A stretch of DNA of 64,000 nt from Methylobacterium gnaphalii (GTDB taxonomy: Bacteria; Pseudomonadota; Alphaproteobacteria; Rhizobiales; Beijerinckiaceae). Below, piece by piece: positions 36,246 through 45,734 of the stretch. Each line of letters starts with the position of its first letter. Within the stretch, counting starts at the first letter, position 1. The DNA lies in NCBI RefSeq assembly GCF_007992215.1, contig NZ_BJZV01000005.1, positions 1-64,000 on the forward strand. The letters are read 5' to 3'. Both the position numbers and the translations under genes were made by a program. The notes below the pieces were generated by a model. It was not told the DNA's origin. It was given only the letters and a program-made list of their open reading frames with translations, and did not search any database.

Positions 36246-37016
36246 ATGGGACACGATACTGTTAAGCGCTCTGCGGCAGAGTTCTTCGGCACGTTCTGGC
36301 TCACCTTTGGCGGCTGCGGCGCAGCCGTTCTCTCGGCGGCCTTTCCTGAGCTGGGAATCCACTTCCTCGGCGTTGCCTTCGCCTTCGGCCTCACCGTTCT
36401 GACGATGGCCTATGCCGTTGGTCATATTTCAGGGGGCCACTTCAACCCGGCGGTCACACTGGGGCTTTGGTCGGCTGGACGCTGCGCCAGCAAGCACGTC
36501 GTTCCGTATATCATTGCCCAGGTCGTCGGCGCCGTCCTCGCCGCCGCCGTGCTCTACCTGATCGCCTCGGGCAAGGCCGGCTGGCAGCCCAACGGCTTCG
36601 CCTCAAACGGCTACGGCGAGCTGAGCCCCGGCAAGTATGGCCTGACCGCCTGCCTCATCACCGAGTTCCTGCTGACATTCTTTTTCCTGTTCATCATCAT
36701 CGGCACGACATCGAAGGGCGCCGCCAGCGGCTTCGCCGGCATCCCGATCGGCTTTGCGCTGGTGCTGATCCACCTGATCTCGATCCCGGTGACCAACACC
36801 TCAGTCAATCCGGCGCGCAGCACCGGCCCGGCGCTGTTCGCGGGCGGCGAGTATGTGGCGCAGCTCTGGCTGTTCTGGCTGGCTCCGATCCTGGGCGCGC
36901 TGGTGGCCGGGACGTTGGCCAAGTGGCTCTACGAGCCGGCCGGCATCGTCGAGACGGTCGTAGTCGAAGAGCGGCGGGACGCGAAGTACGGGACCACGGC
37001 TCATCCGGCCCCTTGA
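36246..37016 (+). CDS. aqpZ: aquaporin Z
   Basis: 256 residues, six membrane helices and two half-helices. Both pore motifs are present: [13 protein letters not shown] (first NPA) and [13 protein letters not shown] (second NPA). The histidine and the arginine after the second NPA fit the narrow selectivity filter of water channels rather than glycerol facilitators. The start at 36246 ([18 protein letters not shown]) has AGGAG 9 bases upstream. It stands alone, divergent from the cupin gene. Confidence 0.96.
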   Translation: MGHDTVKRSAAEFFGTFWLTFGGCGAAVLSAAFPELGIHFLGVAFAFGLTVLTMAYAVGHISGGHFNPAVTLGLWSAGRCASKHVVPYIIAQVVGAVLAAAVLYLIASGKAGWQPNGFASNGYGELSPGKYGLTACLITEFLLTFFFLFIIIGTTSKGAASGFAGIPIGFALVLIHLISIPVTNTSVNPARSTGPALFAGGEYVAQLWLFWLAPILGALVAGTLAKWLYEPAGIVETVVVEERRDAKYGTTAHPAP

Positions 37017-37307
37017 ACCAAGGGTTGACCTTGCAGGCCGGCGCGCCGTCCGCGGCGGTCTGCATCTCCTGAATCGACATCAGGCCCGGCGGCCCCTGCC
37101 GGACGCCGATTGGCCGGACTGCGCCGAAACCTGACCCGCCGCTCCCGCCGCCTTGCGGAACTGCCGGCCGCTCCGCGTCCCATCGGGGTGTCCACGCCCG
37201 GCCCCGTGGCGCCGGGAAGCGGGCGTCCCCTCCTGGCTTGACGGGAAACGCAGGACGCAACCCCACCGAGGGGCTGCGGTCGGATCAGGGCGTCCCCCTG
37301 AGCTGTG

Positions 37308-38633
37308 TCATCGTTCGCGCCAAGCGCGCGCGATCTGGTCCGCCAGTGGCTTGGTGAGAAAGCTCAGGACCGAGCGCTCGTTGATCTGCAGGAAGGCCTC
37401 GACCGGCATGCCCGGCACGAGCCGCGCCTGGCCGAGCTTCTCCTTCTGCGCTTCGTCGAAATGGATGCGCGCCGTGTAGAAGCTCATCCCGGTCTTCTGG
37501 TCGGTGGTGACGTCCGCCGACACGCGGCCGACCCAGCCCTCGATCTCCGGGGTCGTGCGCTGATTGAAGGCCGTGATGGCCGGCGCGGCCGGCGCGACGG
37601 TGTCGATGCGCAGGTTGATCGCGCTCGAGACGAGGCTGGTATTGCCGACTGCATCAACCGCCCTTGCGGTCAGAACGTAGTTTCCGTCGGCGAGCGCGGT
37701 CGAAGGCCTGAAGCTGAATGTGCCGTCGGCCGCGGCGACGGTGGATCCGAGAACGGTAGCACCGTTCGAGATCGTGACGGTGGAGCCTGCCTCGGCCGTC
37801 CCCGTGATGGCCGGCGTCTGGCTGTTGCTCAGCCCGGTTCCGGCCGCCAGGACCGGCGCCGTCGGTGCCACCGTATCGACCCGCAGCGTTGCGGCCGTCG
37901 AGGGCAGACTGACATACTGCTGAGATCGGTTGCCCGCGCGCTGAGGTTGTGTGTCCCGTCCGAAAGACGGGGGTCGTGAAGGCATAGAGGCCGTTTGCGC
38001 CAGCCGTGGTCGCCCCGAGGACCGTGGCGCCGTCGTAGATGGTGACCGTCGAACCGATCTCGGCCGTTCCGGCGACGGTTGGGGTGCTGTTGGCCGTCGC
38101 GCTGGCGCCAATCGACAGCGTAGGGGCTATCGGCGCCGTGGCGTCGGTGGTGTTGACGTTGTCGATGCCGAAGCCGGGCCCGATGCTCACGTCGAGCAGG
38201 CTGCTCGAGTTGTAGACCCTGACTTCCGTCAGATTTCTCCAGTCCGCTCCCGTGAGCGTGACCGTATGTTCGCCAATGGCGAGAAGATTGGTGTCCTGGT
38301 AGACGGCAACCTGAACGCCGTTCCGGTAGCCGACGATGTAAGTCGTCGGGAGAAGAGCAAGATCTCGTGTGACGGACAGCAATTGAGATCGAATGCCGTC
38401 CCTGAAACCTGCCAGTTGGACAGGTATCCAGAGCCGCTGGACGCATACAGAGCCGCGTCAGACAGCACTTCCCTTCTGACATTCAAATTGCCTGAGTTTG
38501 ACGTCGGGGACGTCCGTTGGGCGTAGATGAAACCGTCGAGGATGATCGGGTTGCCCGTGAGGCCAACGGAAGATTCAAACGCCTGATTCACCGCCATCAT
38601 CAATCCCCGAGACTGGACCCAGGATCTCGGCAT
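37308..38633 (-). pseudogene. decayed Ig-repeat adhesin joined to the C-terminus of a HlyD-type adaptor
   Basis: On the minus strand, an N-terminal segment (to about 38400), a jelly-roll-like part (VGYRNGVQVAVYQDTNLL) and two bacterial Ig-like repeats (TPTVAGTAEIGSTVTIYDG; TPAITGTAEAGSTVTISNG) follow in order but in three reading frames, with breaks near 38390, 37975 and 37920. From about 37570 the frame continues directly into AFNQRTTPEIEG ... DQKTG ... LVPGMPVEAFLQ ... LSDQIAR-like sequence. That last part is the last ~85 residues of a type I secretion membrane-fusion protein, ending at 37308. A deletion seems to have fused two genes of a type I secretion locus, and frameshifts then accumulated. 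Confidence 0.75.
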
Positions 38634-39171
38634 GCATCGTCACTGTCCGACACATTTCCAAGCAGAGTCGTTCATAGGCTCAAGCAAACTGAGCGCTCCG
38701 GCTCGCATTGCTCAAATTTTCGTCGGATGACTTGTCAAATGCGGAGAGCGGCAGCACTAGTGCTCGAATCGGAAAGGTATTTTTTCATCCGATTCGAGCG
38801 GATAGGGAACATTTTTGGAGATCAATCGCGAATTTTAACCGATTTAAATATTTAATTTTACTTTAAAGATTTCAAAACCATAGCTTCTTGAGAACGATTT
38901 ACTTTCGATGTGACGAAAATCGACGCCTTTGTGCTGCGATTGTGCATTCTGATCTGCATAAGCAGGACAGGGCTCTCGGCGAAGCGGCCACTGCTCGGCG
39001 CTTTCGCTCCGCCCGGATCACATCGCAAAACGGCCGAGGACGGCAGCGTCGCGGCCTTCTGAGGGCCAAACGTGGTGCGCGGACCAGCCGCGAAGGACCA
39101 TGCCTGGTCGCGTAACTCGCTGTGGACATCGGAGACCTGCTGCAGCGCCCCGGCGGGCTAAAGCAGGCACG
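38634..39171. other. intergenic region, no gene recognised
   Basis: 538 bases between the decayed adhesin and the tRNA-Met terminator. The part at about 38760-38890 is A+T-rich and contains the perfect inverted repeat described separately. No plausible coding frame or RNA gene was seen. Confidence 0.5.
38762..38799. repeat. perfect 12 bp inverted repeat
   Basis: GCTCGAATCGGA at 38762-38773 and TCCGATTCGAGC at 38788-38799 are exact complements separated by 14 bases that include TTTTTT. Each arm holds one GANTC site (GAATC and GATTC), the target of CcrM-type methylases. It could be a hairpin or an operator; no adjacent gene identifies its role. Confidence 0.7.
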
Positions 39172-39201
39172 AAAAAGCCCCGCTGAAGCATCGGCGGGGC
39201 T
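39172..39201 (-). terminator. terminator of tRNA-Met
   Basis: On the minus strand AGCCCCGC and GCGGGGCT (39194-39201 and 39176-39183) form an 8 bp stem with a 10-base loop, followed by TTTTTC. It lies 12 bases after the tRNA 3' end. Confidence 0.88.
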
Positions 39202-39212
39202 CGAAGAATGGG

Positions 39213-39289
39213 TGGTAGCGAGGGAGGGATTTGAACCCCCGACACAAGGATTATGATTCCTCTGCTCTGACCAACTGAGCTACCCCGCC
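39213..39289 (-). tRNA. tRNA-Met (anticodon CAT)
   Basis: 77 nt including encoded CCA. The acceptor is GGCGGGG, the D arm GCTC/GAGC, the anticodon stem GAGGA/TCCTT has loop ATCATAA (anticodon CAT), and the T arm is GGGGG TTCAAAT CCCTC. The paired first base (G1 against T72) argues for the elongator rather than the initiator form. tRNA-Ile with modified CAT cannot be fully excluded by eye. Confidence 0.95.
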
Positions 39290-39343
39290 ACGCATCGCGG
39301 CCGGCAACCATGTCGAGACGCGGTCGCCGGCCGGAGACGGGCG

Positions 39344-39372
39344 ATATAGGGAATCCGGCTCGGTGGTGTCAA
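39344..39372 (-). promoter_or_regulatory. sigma70-type promoter of tRNA-Met
   Basis: On the minus strand TTGACA (39372-39367) is followed after 17 bases by CTATAT (39349-39344), close to the alphaproteobacterial consensus. It lies about 55 bases upstream of the mature tRNA. Confidence 0.8.
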
Positions 39373-39473
39373 CGCATTCGAGATCAGAACACGCTGCTTC
39401 CGACCCGTAAAATATTGTCGACCAGATTGCCGGCGCCGTTGTAGGGGAGGGTAGGGCACGGGCAACGATAGTC

Positions 39474-40424
39474 ATGCAGACGTTACTCCTCACGCATCCC
39501 GCTTTCGTCGCGCACGACACGGGGCAGGGCCATCCCGAGCGCCCGGCGCGCATGGAGGTGATCGACCGGGCGCTCGCCGATCCCGCCTTCGCGGATCTGC
39601 GGCGCGAGGAGGCGCCGCTGCGCGACGATCTCGACGAGCAGATCCTGCTGGCGCATCCGGCCGAGTATCTGGCACGTCTCAAGAGTGTGGCTGCCAACCG
39701 CGCGGCGCTGCCAGCCCATCTCGATCCGGATACGGTGATGTCTGCGGGCACCTACGAGGCGGCCTCGCGGGCGGTGGGGGCGGGCCTGCGCGGCGTCGAC
39801 GCCGTGCTCGATCCGGATTCGGGCGTGCGCAATGTCTTCTGCCAGGTGCGGCCCTGCGGCCACCACGCCGAGCCGAGCCGTGCCATGGGCTTCTGCCTGT
39901 TCTCGAGCGCGGCCATCGCCGCGCTCTACGCGAAGAAGCGGCACGGGCTTGAACGGGTCGCGGTGCTCGATTTCGACGTCCATCACGGCAACGGCACCCA
40001 GCGGGTTTTCTGGGATGACGACAGCCTGTTCTTCGGCTCGACCCATCAGATGCCGTGGTTTCCGGGCACGGGCGCTGTCTCGGAGCGCGGGGTCGGCAAC
40101 ATTCACAATGCGCCGCTGCGGGCCGGCGATGACGGCGCGGTGTTCCGCGAGGCCTTCGGCGGGGTCATCATGCCGGCGCTTGACACCTTCCGGCCGGACC
40201 TGATCGTCATCTCCGCCGGGTTCGACGCCCACGAGGACGATCCGCTCGGTCATCTGCGCCTGCAGGAAGCGGATTTCGCCTGGGCGACGGAGGTCATCAA
40301 CGAGGCGGCGCGCCGGCATTGCCAGGGCCGCGTCGTCTCGATGCTGGAGGGCGGCTACAACCTCGAGGCACTCGGCCGATCGACGGCCGTGCATGTGAAG
40401 GGCCTCATGGAAGGCGCCCGCTAG
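39474..40424 (+). CDS. histone deacetylase-family amidohydrolase
   Basis: 316 residues of the arginase/deacetylase fold (class II HDAC, acetoin-utilisation and acetylpolyamine amidohydrolase group). Zinc-site and catalytic motifs are intact: GHPERPARM near the N-terminus, RPCGHHAEPSRAMGFC with the catalytic histidine pair, DFDVHHGNGTQ with zinc ligands, SAGFDAHEDDPLG, and the C-terminal EGGYNLEALG. It removes acetyl groups from amines or lysines; the bacterial substrate is unknown. It reads divergently from tRNA-Met. Confidence 0.92.
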   Translation: MQTLLLTHPAFVAHDTGQGHPERPARMEVIDRALADPAFADLRREEAPLRDDLDEQILLAHPAEYLARLKSVAANRAALPAHLDPDTVMSAGTYEAASRAVGAGLRGVDAVLDPDSGVRNVFCQVRPCGHHAEPSRAMGFCLFSSAAIAALYAKKRHGLERVAVLDFDVHHGNGTQRVFWDDDSLFFGSTHQMPWFPGTGAVSERGVGNIHNAPLRAGDDGAVFREAFGGVIMPALDTFRPDLIVISAGFDAHEDDPLGHLRLQEADFAWATEVINEAARRHCQGRVVSMLEGGYNLEALGRSTAVHVKGLMEGAR

Positions 40425-40473
40425 CAGCGACTTCGGGCTTGCGCGGTGCATCTCCGAGAGGAGAATCGCGCCG

Positions 40474-40740
40474 ATGCCCAAGAATGAGGCCCTGCGCAGC
40501 ATCGGGGACTGGACGGCGCACGACATCGCGATGCGGGCGCTGAAGGAGCCAGACGCGCTGCCCTGCGCCGATCCCAGCTTGATGCGCGCCCTCGACACAG
40601 GCTCAGGCCGGCCGATCTCGCGGCAGTTGGTCGTGCGGGCCGAGGCGTGGCGGCCGTTCCGGGCCTATGCGGCGATGCATCTCTGGGCGAGCGATGCGGA
40701 GATGGAGGCGGCGCGGCTCGTGGCGAAGGCGCGTCGATGA
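40474..40740 (+). pseudogene. truncated alkA (3-methyladenine DNA glycosylase II) fragment
   Basis: 88 residues that match only the C-terminal part of AlkA: the helix-hairpin-helix end and GD region (RSIGDWTAHDIAMRAL), the catalytic-aspartate neighbourhood (ALPCADPSLMRAL), and RAEAWRPFRAYAAMHLW. The N-terminal two thirds of the enzyme are missing, and the sequence before it is the end of the deacetylase gene. In the HhH region the usual GIG is SIG. AGGAG lies 12 bases before the ATG, so a short peptide may still be made. Upstream of ada, it looks like the stub of an alkA-ada adaptive-response pair. Confidence 0.75.
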
Positions 40741-40868
40741 AGGACGGCAGGCAGATCGCGAAATTGCCGAGCAAGCGCCGGGATGAAGCGGGCAGGGGCC
40801 CGCGCCAGGATGCGCGCATCGACGGCGTCGCGGACGCCCTCACGCGACCCGGCCAGGAGAGCCGAGCC

Positions 40869-41993
40869 ATGCAAATGCAGCCCCACCAGCCCTCATCCGA
40901 GGGCAGCCTCCGCGATGTGACGGCGAGCGACGATGCCCGCTGGGCTGCCTTCAGCGCGGCCGACAAGGCAGCCGATGGCAGCTTCGTGACCGCCGTGAAG
41001 ACCACGGGTATCTATTGCCGGCCGAGTTGCCCCGCCAAGCGCGCCCGGCGCGAGAATGTCAGGTTCTACGAGACCTGCGAGGAGGCCGAGGTGGACGGCT
41101 TCCGGGCGTGCAAGCGCTGCCGGCCGAACGAGACCTCCAGGGACGACCTGCAGGCCCAGGCCGTGGCCCGCGCCTGCCGCCTGATCGCGCAGGCCGAGAC
41201 CCCGCCCACCCTCGACGCTCTCGCCGAGGCCGCCGGGATGAGCCCGTTCCACTTCCACCGCACCTTCAAGCGGATCACCGGCGTGACGCCGAAGGCCTAT
41301 GCGGTCGCGCATCGCGCGGAGCGCGTCGCCTCCGGCCTGCGCGAGGCCCGGACCGTAACGGAAGCGGTCTACGAGGCCGGCTACAACGCCGCGAGCCGCT
41401 TCTACGCCGAGGCCGGCGACCGGCTGGGCATGAGCCCGACCGTCTATCGCCGGGGTGGGGTGGGCATGGCGATCCGCTTCGCGGTCGGTTCCTGTTCCCT
41501 CGGACAGATCCTGGTCGCCGCCACGGCCAAGGGCGTCTGCGCCATCATGATGGACGACGATCCCGATGTGCTGCTGCGCGACCTGCAGGATCGCTTTCCC
41601 CATGCCGAGCTGACAGGTGGCGACGCGGCCTTCGAAGCGCTGGTGGCCCGGGTGATCGGGCTCGCGGAGGCACCGGGCCGGAGCGTCGAACTGCCCCTCG
41701 ACATCCACGGCACCGCTTTCCAGCAACGGGTCTGGCAAGCGCTCCGGCGCATCCCGGCCGGCACGACGGCGACCTACCGGGACGTGGCGCAGGCCATCGG
41801 CGAGCCCGCCGCGATACGCGCCGTGGCCCGGGCCTGCGGCGCCAATCCGATCGCGCTGGCAATCCCCTGCCACCGGGTGGTGCGTTCGGACGGGACGCTC
41901 TCGGGCTACCGCTGGGGCATCGCGCGCAAACGCGATCTTCTCGACCGGGAAGGGGCCCAAGACGGCGAATTTGCCGTAAAACAACAGGATTAA
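40869..41993 (+). CDS. ada: bifunctional alkylation-repair regulator/methyltransferase Ada
   Basis: 374 residues. N-terminal zinc domain with GIYCRPSCPA (Cys50 corresponds to the phosphotriester-accepting Cys38 of E. coli Ada) and FRACKRCRP; an AraC-type helix-turn-helix (~110-195, SPFHFHRTFKRITGVTP); and the C-terminal O6-methylguanine methyltransferase with IPCHRVVRSDG. It repairs methylated DNA by self-methylation and then activates repair genes. ATG 40869 has AGGAGA 8 bases upstream and gives the usual length. An in-frame ATG at 40737 overlapping the alkA stub would add 44 unconserved residues. Confidence 0.95.
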   Translation: MQMQPHQPSSEGSLRDVTASDDARWAAFSAADKAADGSFVTAVKTTGIYCRPSCPAKRARRENVRFYETCEEAEVDGFRACKRCRPNETSRDDLQAQAVARACRLIAQAETPPTLDALAEAAGMSPFHFHRTFKRITGVTPKAYAVAHRAERVASGLREARTVTEAVYEAGYNAASRFYAEAGDRLGMSPTVYRRGGVGMAIRFAVGSCSLGQILVAATAKGVCAIMMDDDPDVLLRDLQDRFPHAELTGGDAAFEALVARVIGLAEAPGRSVELPLDIHGTAFQQRVWQALRRIPAGTTATYRDVAQAIGEPAAIRAVARACGANPIALAIPCHRVVRSDGTLSGYRWGIARKRDLLDREGAQDGEFAVKQQD

Positions 41994-42104
41994 TAAAGGG
42001 TTAAATTGATAGATTCAAAGATATAACAAAGATCTTTTCCTCAGCTGAAAGAAACCCAGCTCTAAAATCCCTGTTCACCGTTCCGATCTGCCGATGTTGC
42101 AAAA

Positions 42105-42134
42105 CTTGATACTAGGTTCGGCGCCGGTATCAAG
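42105..42134. repeat. 8 bp inverted repeat upstream of the DUF982-like gene
   Basis: CTTGATAC (42105-42112) and GTATCAAG (42127-42134) are exact complements with 14 bases between them. They lie 42 bases before the start at 42176, within a 180-base, partly A+T-rich leader (42001-42060). It may be an operator or a hairpin in the leader. Confidence 0.45.
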
Positions 42135-42175
42135 TGACGCAACAGCGAGCAAGGCTTGAACAGGGAGCTGCTTTC

Positions 42176-42574
42176 ATGCGTGAAAGTATCACGGAGACAT
42201 CGCAAAGCTTGCCTGCCCCCGTGGTCGTCTGGCTGGATCCGGATCGTCCGGAATTCGGCACGACGGTCATCACGACGGTCCCGGATGGGCTGGCAGCCCT
42301 CAACCGGCACGGCATCCACAACGCGCGCAAGGGCCCTCATGCGCAGCTGTGGCAGGCGGCCGCGACGGCGCTGAACTCGGCGAGCGTCGAGCCGAGCACC
42401 AACAACCTGCGCCTGGCGTTCGAGGCCACGCTGAGACTGGTCAAGCGGGTCGCGCCCGTCCCGACCCACGTTCGGGTGATGTCGGCCCCCCGGGGGCTCC
42501 GCGAGCGGGTCATGGGGCTGCTGGCCCCGAGCTACGGCCTACCGTCGCGTGCCTTCTCGGGCCGCGCGGATTAG
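42176..42574 (+). CDS. small DUF982-like protein
   Basis: 132 residues, soluble, no signal peptide. The middle segment ([20 protein letters not shown], then a helix and [13 protein letters not shown]) has the layout of DUF982 proteins, which are numerous in Rhizobiales and uncharacterised. I am only moderately sure of the family. The start at 42176 has GGGAG 8 bases upstream; a longer frame from 42134 would run through the inverted repeat. Its last four bases overlap the end of the convergent ABC permease gene. Confidence 0.65.
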   Translation: MRESITETSQSLPAPVVVWLDPDRPEFGTTVITTVPDGLAALNRHGIHNARKGPHAQLWQAAATALNSASVEPSTNNLRLAFEATLRLVKRVAPVPTHVRVMSAPRGLRERVMGLLAPSYGLPSRAFSGRAD

Positions 42575-43332
42575 CTCTTGAGCCGGTACCCCGTCCTGAA
42601 CATCCAGGTGACGGCGCCGAGGCACAGGGCCAGGAACAGGGCCGCCATGGCGAGACAGATGCCGATGCTCACATCCGCCTTCCCGAAGAAGGCCCAGCGG
42701 AAGCCGCTGATCAGGTAGACGACCGGATTGAGGTGGCTCACCGCCCGCCAGAACGGGGGCAGCACGTCGATCGAGTAGAAGCTGCCCCCAAGGAAGGTGA
42801 GCGGCGTCACGATTAGGAGAGGCACCAGCTGCAGCTTCTCGAAGCCGTCGGCCCACAGCCCGATGACGAAGCCGAACAGGCTGAAGGTCGCCGCCGTCAG
42901 CAGCAGGAAGAAGATCATCCAGAGCGGGTGCTCGATGTGCAGGGGCACGAAGAGGGCCGCCGTCGCCAGGATGATCAGACCGATCAGGATCGACTTCGAG
43001 GCGGCCGCGCCGACATAGCCGGCGATGATGTCGAAGGGCGAAACCGGGGCGGAGAGCAGCTCGTAGATCGTGCCCGAGAAGCGCGGGAAGTAGATGCCGA
43101 AGGATGCGTTGGCGATGCTCTGCGTCAGCAGCGAGAGCATCATCAGGCCCGGCACGATGAAGGCGCCGTAGGGCACGCCGTCGATCATCGACACCCGCGA
43201 GCCGATCGCCGCGCCGAACACGACGAAATACAGCGAGGTCGAGACCACCGGCGCGACGATGCTCTGCAGAGCCGTTCGCCAGAAGCGCGCCATCTCGAAC
43301 CCGTAGATGGCGCGGATCGCGGGCCAGTTCAT
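42571..43332 (-). CDS. ABC-2 type exporter permease
   Basis: 253 residues with six membrane helices of the ABC-2 family (YadH-like). Typical segments are [20 protein letters not shown], the conserved region [17 protein letters not shown], and a C-terminal helix before TGYRLKS. With the ATPase encoded just upstream it forms an efflux transporter of unknown substrate. Its ATG overlaps the ATPase stop by four bases. Confidence 0.92.
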   Translation of the reverse strand: MNWPAIRAIYGFEMARFWRTALQSIVAPVVSTSLYFVVFGAAIGSRVSMIDGVPYGAFIVPGLMMLSLLTQSIANASFGIYFPRFSGTIYELLSAPVSPFDIIAGYVGAAASKSILIGLIILATAALFVPLHIEHPLWMIFFLLLTAATFSLFGFVIGLWADGFEKLQLVPLLIVTPLTFLGGSFYSIDVLPPFWRAVSHLNPVVYLISGFRWAFFGKADVSIGICLAMAALFLALCLGAVTWMFRTGYRLKS

Positions 43333-44255
43333 GCGTGTTCCTTCACCAGGTCCACGAAGATCTCTTCGAGCGAACTCTGGCTGGTCTGGAGGTCCTGGAA
43401 GCGAAGATCGGCGGCGGCGAGATCTGTCAGCAGGCCGGTGATGCCGGTGCGGCCGGCCCGGGTATCGTAGGTGTAAATCAGGTCGCAGCCGTTACCGGAC
43501 AGCTCGAGATGGTGGCCGGCGAGCGAGTCTGGAATCGCGAGCAGCGGCTCATGGAGGTGCAGCGTGAGCTGCTTCTTGCCGAGCTTGCGCATCAGCTCGG
43601 CCTTTTCCTCTACGAGGACCAGTTCGCCCTTGCGGATGACGCCGACCCGGTCGGCCATTTCCTCCGCCTCCTCGATGTAGTGGGTGGTGAGGATGACGGT
43701 GACACCGGAATCGCGCAGGCGTCTCACCATGCGCCACATGTCCTGACGCAGCTCAACGTCGACGCCGGCGGTCGGCTCGTCGAGAAACAGGATGCGCGGC
43801 TCGTGGCTCAGCGCCTTGGCGATGAGCACGCGACGCTTCATGCCGCCCGACAGCGACATGATCCGGCTGTCGCGCTTCTCCCAAAGGGAGAGATCCCGGA
43901 GCACCTGCTCGATGTACTGAGGATTCTTGCCGAGGCCGAACAGACCGCGGCTGAAGCTCACGGTGTTGAAGACCTTCTCGAAGGCGTCGGTGGTCAGTTC
44001 CTGCGGCACCAGTCCGATCAGGCGACGGGCGGCGCGGTAGTCACCCCCGATGTCGTGCCCGTCGACGATGATCCGGCCGGAGGAGGGCGTGACGATGCCG
44101 CAGAGAATATTGATCAGCGTCGATTTGCCGGCGCCGTTGGGTCCGAGCAGCGCGAAGATCTCGCCGCGGTTGATCTCCAGGTTCACGTTCTTCAACGCGA
44201 CCAGGCCGGAGGCATAGGTCTTCGAAAGATCGGTGATCGTGATGATCGGCTGCAT
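43329..44255 (-). CDS. ABC transporter ATP-binding protein (YadG-like)
   Basis: 308 residues. Walker [10 protein letters not shown], signature [15 protein letters not shown], Walker [13 protein letters not shown] and the switch histidine [11 protein letters not shown] are intact. About 80 C-terminal residues form the accessory domain found in ABC-2 exporter ATPases. It powers the adjoining permease (ATGA overlap). ATG 44255 is preferred (AGG 5 bases upstream); a TTG at 44267 would add four residues. Confidence 0.93.
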   Translation of the reverse strand: MQPIITITDLSKTYASGLVALKNVNLEINRGEIFALLGPNGAGKSTLINILCGIVTPSSGRIIVDGHDIGGDYRAARRLIGLVPQELTTDAFEKVFNTVSFSRGLFGLGKNPQYIEQVLRDLSLWEKRDSRIMSLSGGMKRRVLIAKALSHEPRILFLDEPTAGVDVELRQDMWRMVRRLRDSGVTVILTTHYIEEAEEMADRVGVIRKGELVLVEEKAELMRKLGKKQLTLHLHEPLLAIPDSLAGHHLELSGNGCDLIYTYDTRAGRTGITGLLTDLAAADLRFQDLQTSQSSLEEIFVDLVKEHA

Positions 44256-44335
44256 CGCGGCCTGCAAATGGGGAAGGGCCCCCTGGGCGCGGGGCAGGTT
44301 GGTCTAGCATGCCGGCGGCAGCCGGCAGGTGCCTT

Positions 44336-44524
44336 TCAGCTCTTGAAGATCGAGCCTGCTGCCATACGCGCCGCCTCCTTGGCGGCTCTGGCCGCCTCCA
44401 GCCGCTCGATCTCGGCCTTCAGCAGCAGGATGCGCTCGTCCAGATCGCCGACGGACAATTCGTCGAGCTTCTGTCCGATCTCGTTGCTCGCGGACTTACG
44501 TGGACGGAAATCCTCGTCGTGCAT
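44336..44524 (-). CDS. DUF1192 small protein
   Basis: 62 residues matching the DUF1192 pattern of Rhizobiales: MHDEDF, basic PRK, ASNEIGQ, LSVGDLDERILLLKAEIERLEAA, then an alanine-rich coiled tail ending in SIFKS. The LxxELxERIxxLxxEIxRL heptads predict a coiled coil. Function is unknown. Start ATG 44524 is chosen because family members begin at this point; the frame is open further upstream to a TTG at 44602. Confidence 0.82.
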   Translation of the reverse strand: MHDEDFRPRKSASNEIGQKLDELSVGDLDERILLLKAEIERLEAARAAKEAARMAAGSIFKS

Positions 44525-44664
44525 GCCTCGATCGACCGACAGGCCGCTCCCTGCAGGAAAGTGCCGGGGCATAGCGGGTGAAGGCGCCCGCCGTCCAGCC
44601 AACTGCCCCCCCCGTCATCCGGCACTCGCCGCGGGCGACACATGGAACGACAGCCGAGAGGTCT

Positions 44665-45714
44665 TCAGAGATCGACCCGCTCGATCCCGTCGAAGGACAG
44701 GATGAAATCCGCCCCGTAGGCCGTTGCCGGGGTCTGGTAGCCCGTCGGTGCATCGCCGGTCGCCGCACGGCGGGCGATCTCGACGGCGGTGGCGGCGGTC
44801 AGGGTGTAACCCTCGGGCGAGCGCATCCGGCTCGCGACCCGCCGTCCCCGCGCATCCCAGGCCTCGGCGAGGAAAAGGCACTGCGAGTGGGCACGCTGCT
44901 CGGGCGTGGGGCCGGCAGGCAGGCGGCGTTCGATGCCGTGCTTGAGCCAGCGCTGGCTGATCCCGGTCGCCAGGAGCCGCTTCAGCAGGCGAGGCATCGC
45001 CGCCGCCCGCGACAGCGCCGGGGATGCCTGGAAGAAGACATCGATCTCCGGCACACCGGTCGAGGACCAGGCGGTGGCGACGTCGCCCCAGCCAAGGCCG
45101 ATCGTCGGGCGCGGGCCGTGGCCGAAATCGGCGGTCGCGCGCGGCGTCTGCGCGAGCTCGACGATGCGGCCGCCCCGGCGCGAGCGGGTGCCGTAGGCGA
45201 CCCCTTCGAGCATGGTCTTGGCGGTGCCGCGGCTCATGCCCTGGAAACCGCCGATCGAGAGCCGCAGCCGCGTGGCGCCGGGCAGGCGCGCCGCCGTGTG
45301 CACGGCGAGGCAATCGCTCGGCACCACGTCGAAGCCGGCGCCGGGCAGCAGCATGATTCTGGCAGCCGCAGCCTCGTCGGTGCGGGTGGCGAGCGCCTCG
45401 AAAACATCGATCTCACCGGTGATGTCGATGTAATGGGTGGCCGCCGCGAGACAGGCCTGCGCCATCGGCAGGGCGGTCGCGGAGAACGGGCCGGCCGCGT
45501 GCAGCACGGCCTTCATGTCCCTGATGCCGTCGCGAAGCGCCCGGGGATCGTCGAGACCGAAGGCCCGCCATTCGAGCCCGAGGCCTTCGGCCAGCTCGCG
45601 CACGGCGCTGGCGCTGCGGCCCGCGAGAACCGGGCGCAGGCCGCGCGACACCGCGTGCTCTGCGCAGAGCCGGCCCGTGTAGCCGGTCGCGCCGTAGATC
45701 AGGAACGGGCTCAT
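44665..45714 (-). CDS. saccharopine dehydrogenase-like NAD(P)-binding oxidoreductase
   Basis: 349 residues. An N-terminal Rossmann fold (LIYGATGYTGRLCAEHA, then AGRSASAVRELAEGL) is followed by HAAGPFS and THYIDITGE, which are typical of the saccharopine dehydrogenase-like/trans-acting enoyl reductase group. The rest matches uncharacterised members of that group. Substrate unknown: lysine metabolism is unlikely without other AAA genes, and lipid or polyketide reduction is known in some relatives. It stands alone, with the F0 operon terminator just upstream. Confidence 0.82.
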   Translation of the reverse strand: MSPFLIYGATGYTGRLCAEHAVSRGLRPVLAGRSASAVRELAEGLGLEWRAFGLDDPRALRDGIRDMKAVLHAAGPFSATALPMAQACLAAATHYIDITGEIDVFEALATRTDEAAAARIMLLPGAGFDVVPSDCLAVHTAARLPGATRLRLSIGGFQGMSRGTAKTMLEGVAYGTRSRRGGRIVELAQTPRATADFGHGPRPTIGLGWGDVATAWSSTGVPEIDVFFQASPALSRAAAMPRLLKRLLATGISQRWLKHGIERRLPAGPTPEQRAHSQCLFLAEAWDARGRRVASRMRSPEGYTLTAATAVEIARRAATGDAPTGYQTPATAYGADFILSFDGIERVDL

Positions 45715-45734
45715 CGCTGCAGACCTCCCAAATG

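Noticed and set aside
33160..39171. A genomic island or prophage in the decayed region
   Set aside because: No integrase, transposase, phage gene or direct-repeat attachment site was seen; only the tRNA-Met lies at its right side, without a visible repeat of its 3' end.
40474..40740. First reading as an antitoxin-like small protein upstream of ada
   Set aside because: The IGDWTAHDIAMRAL and RAEAWRPFRAYAAMHLW segments fit the C-terminus of AlkA better, and the position next to ada agrees.
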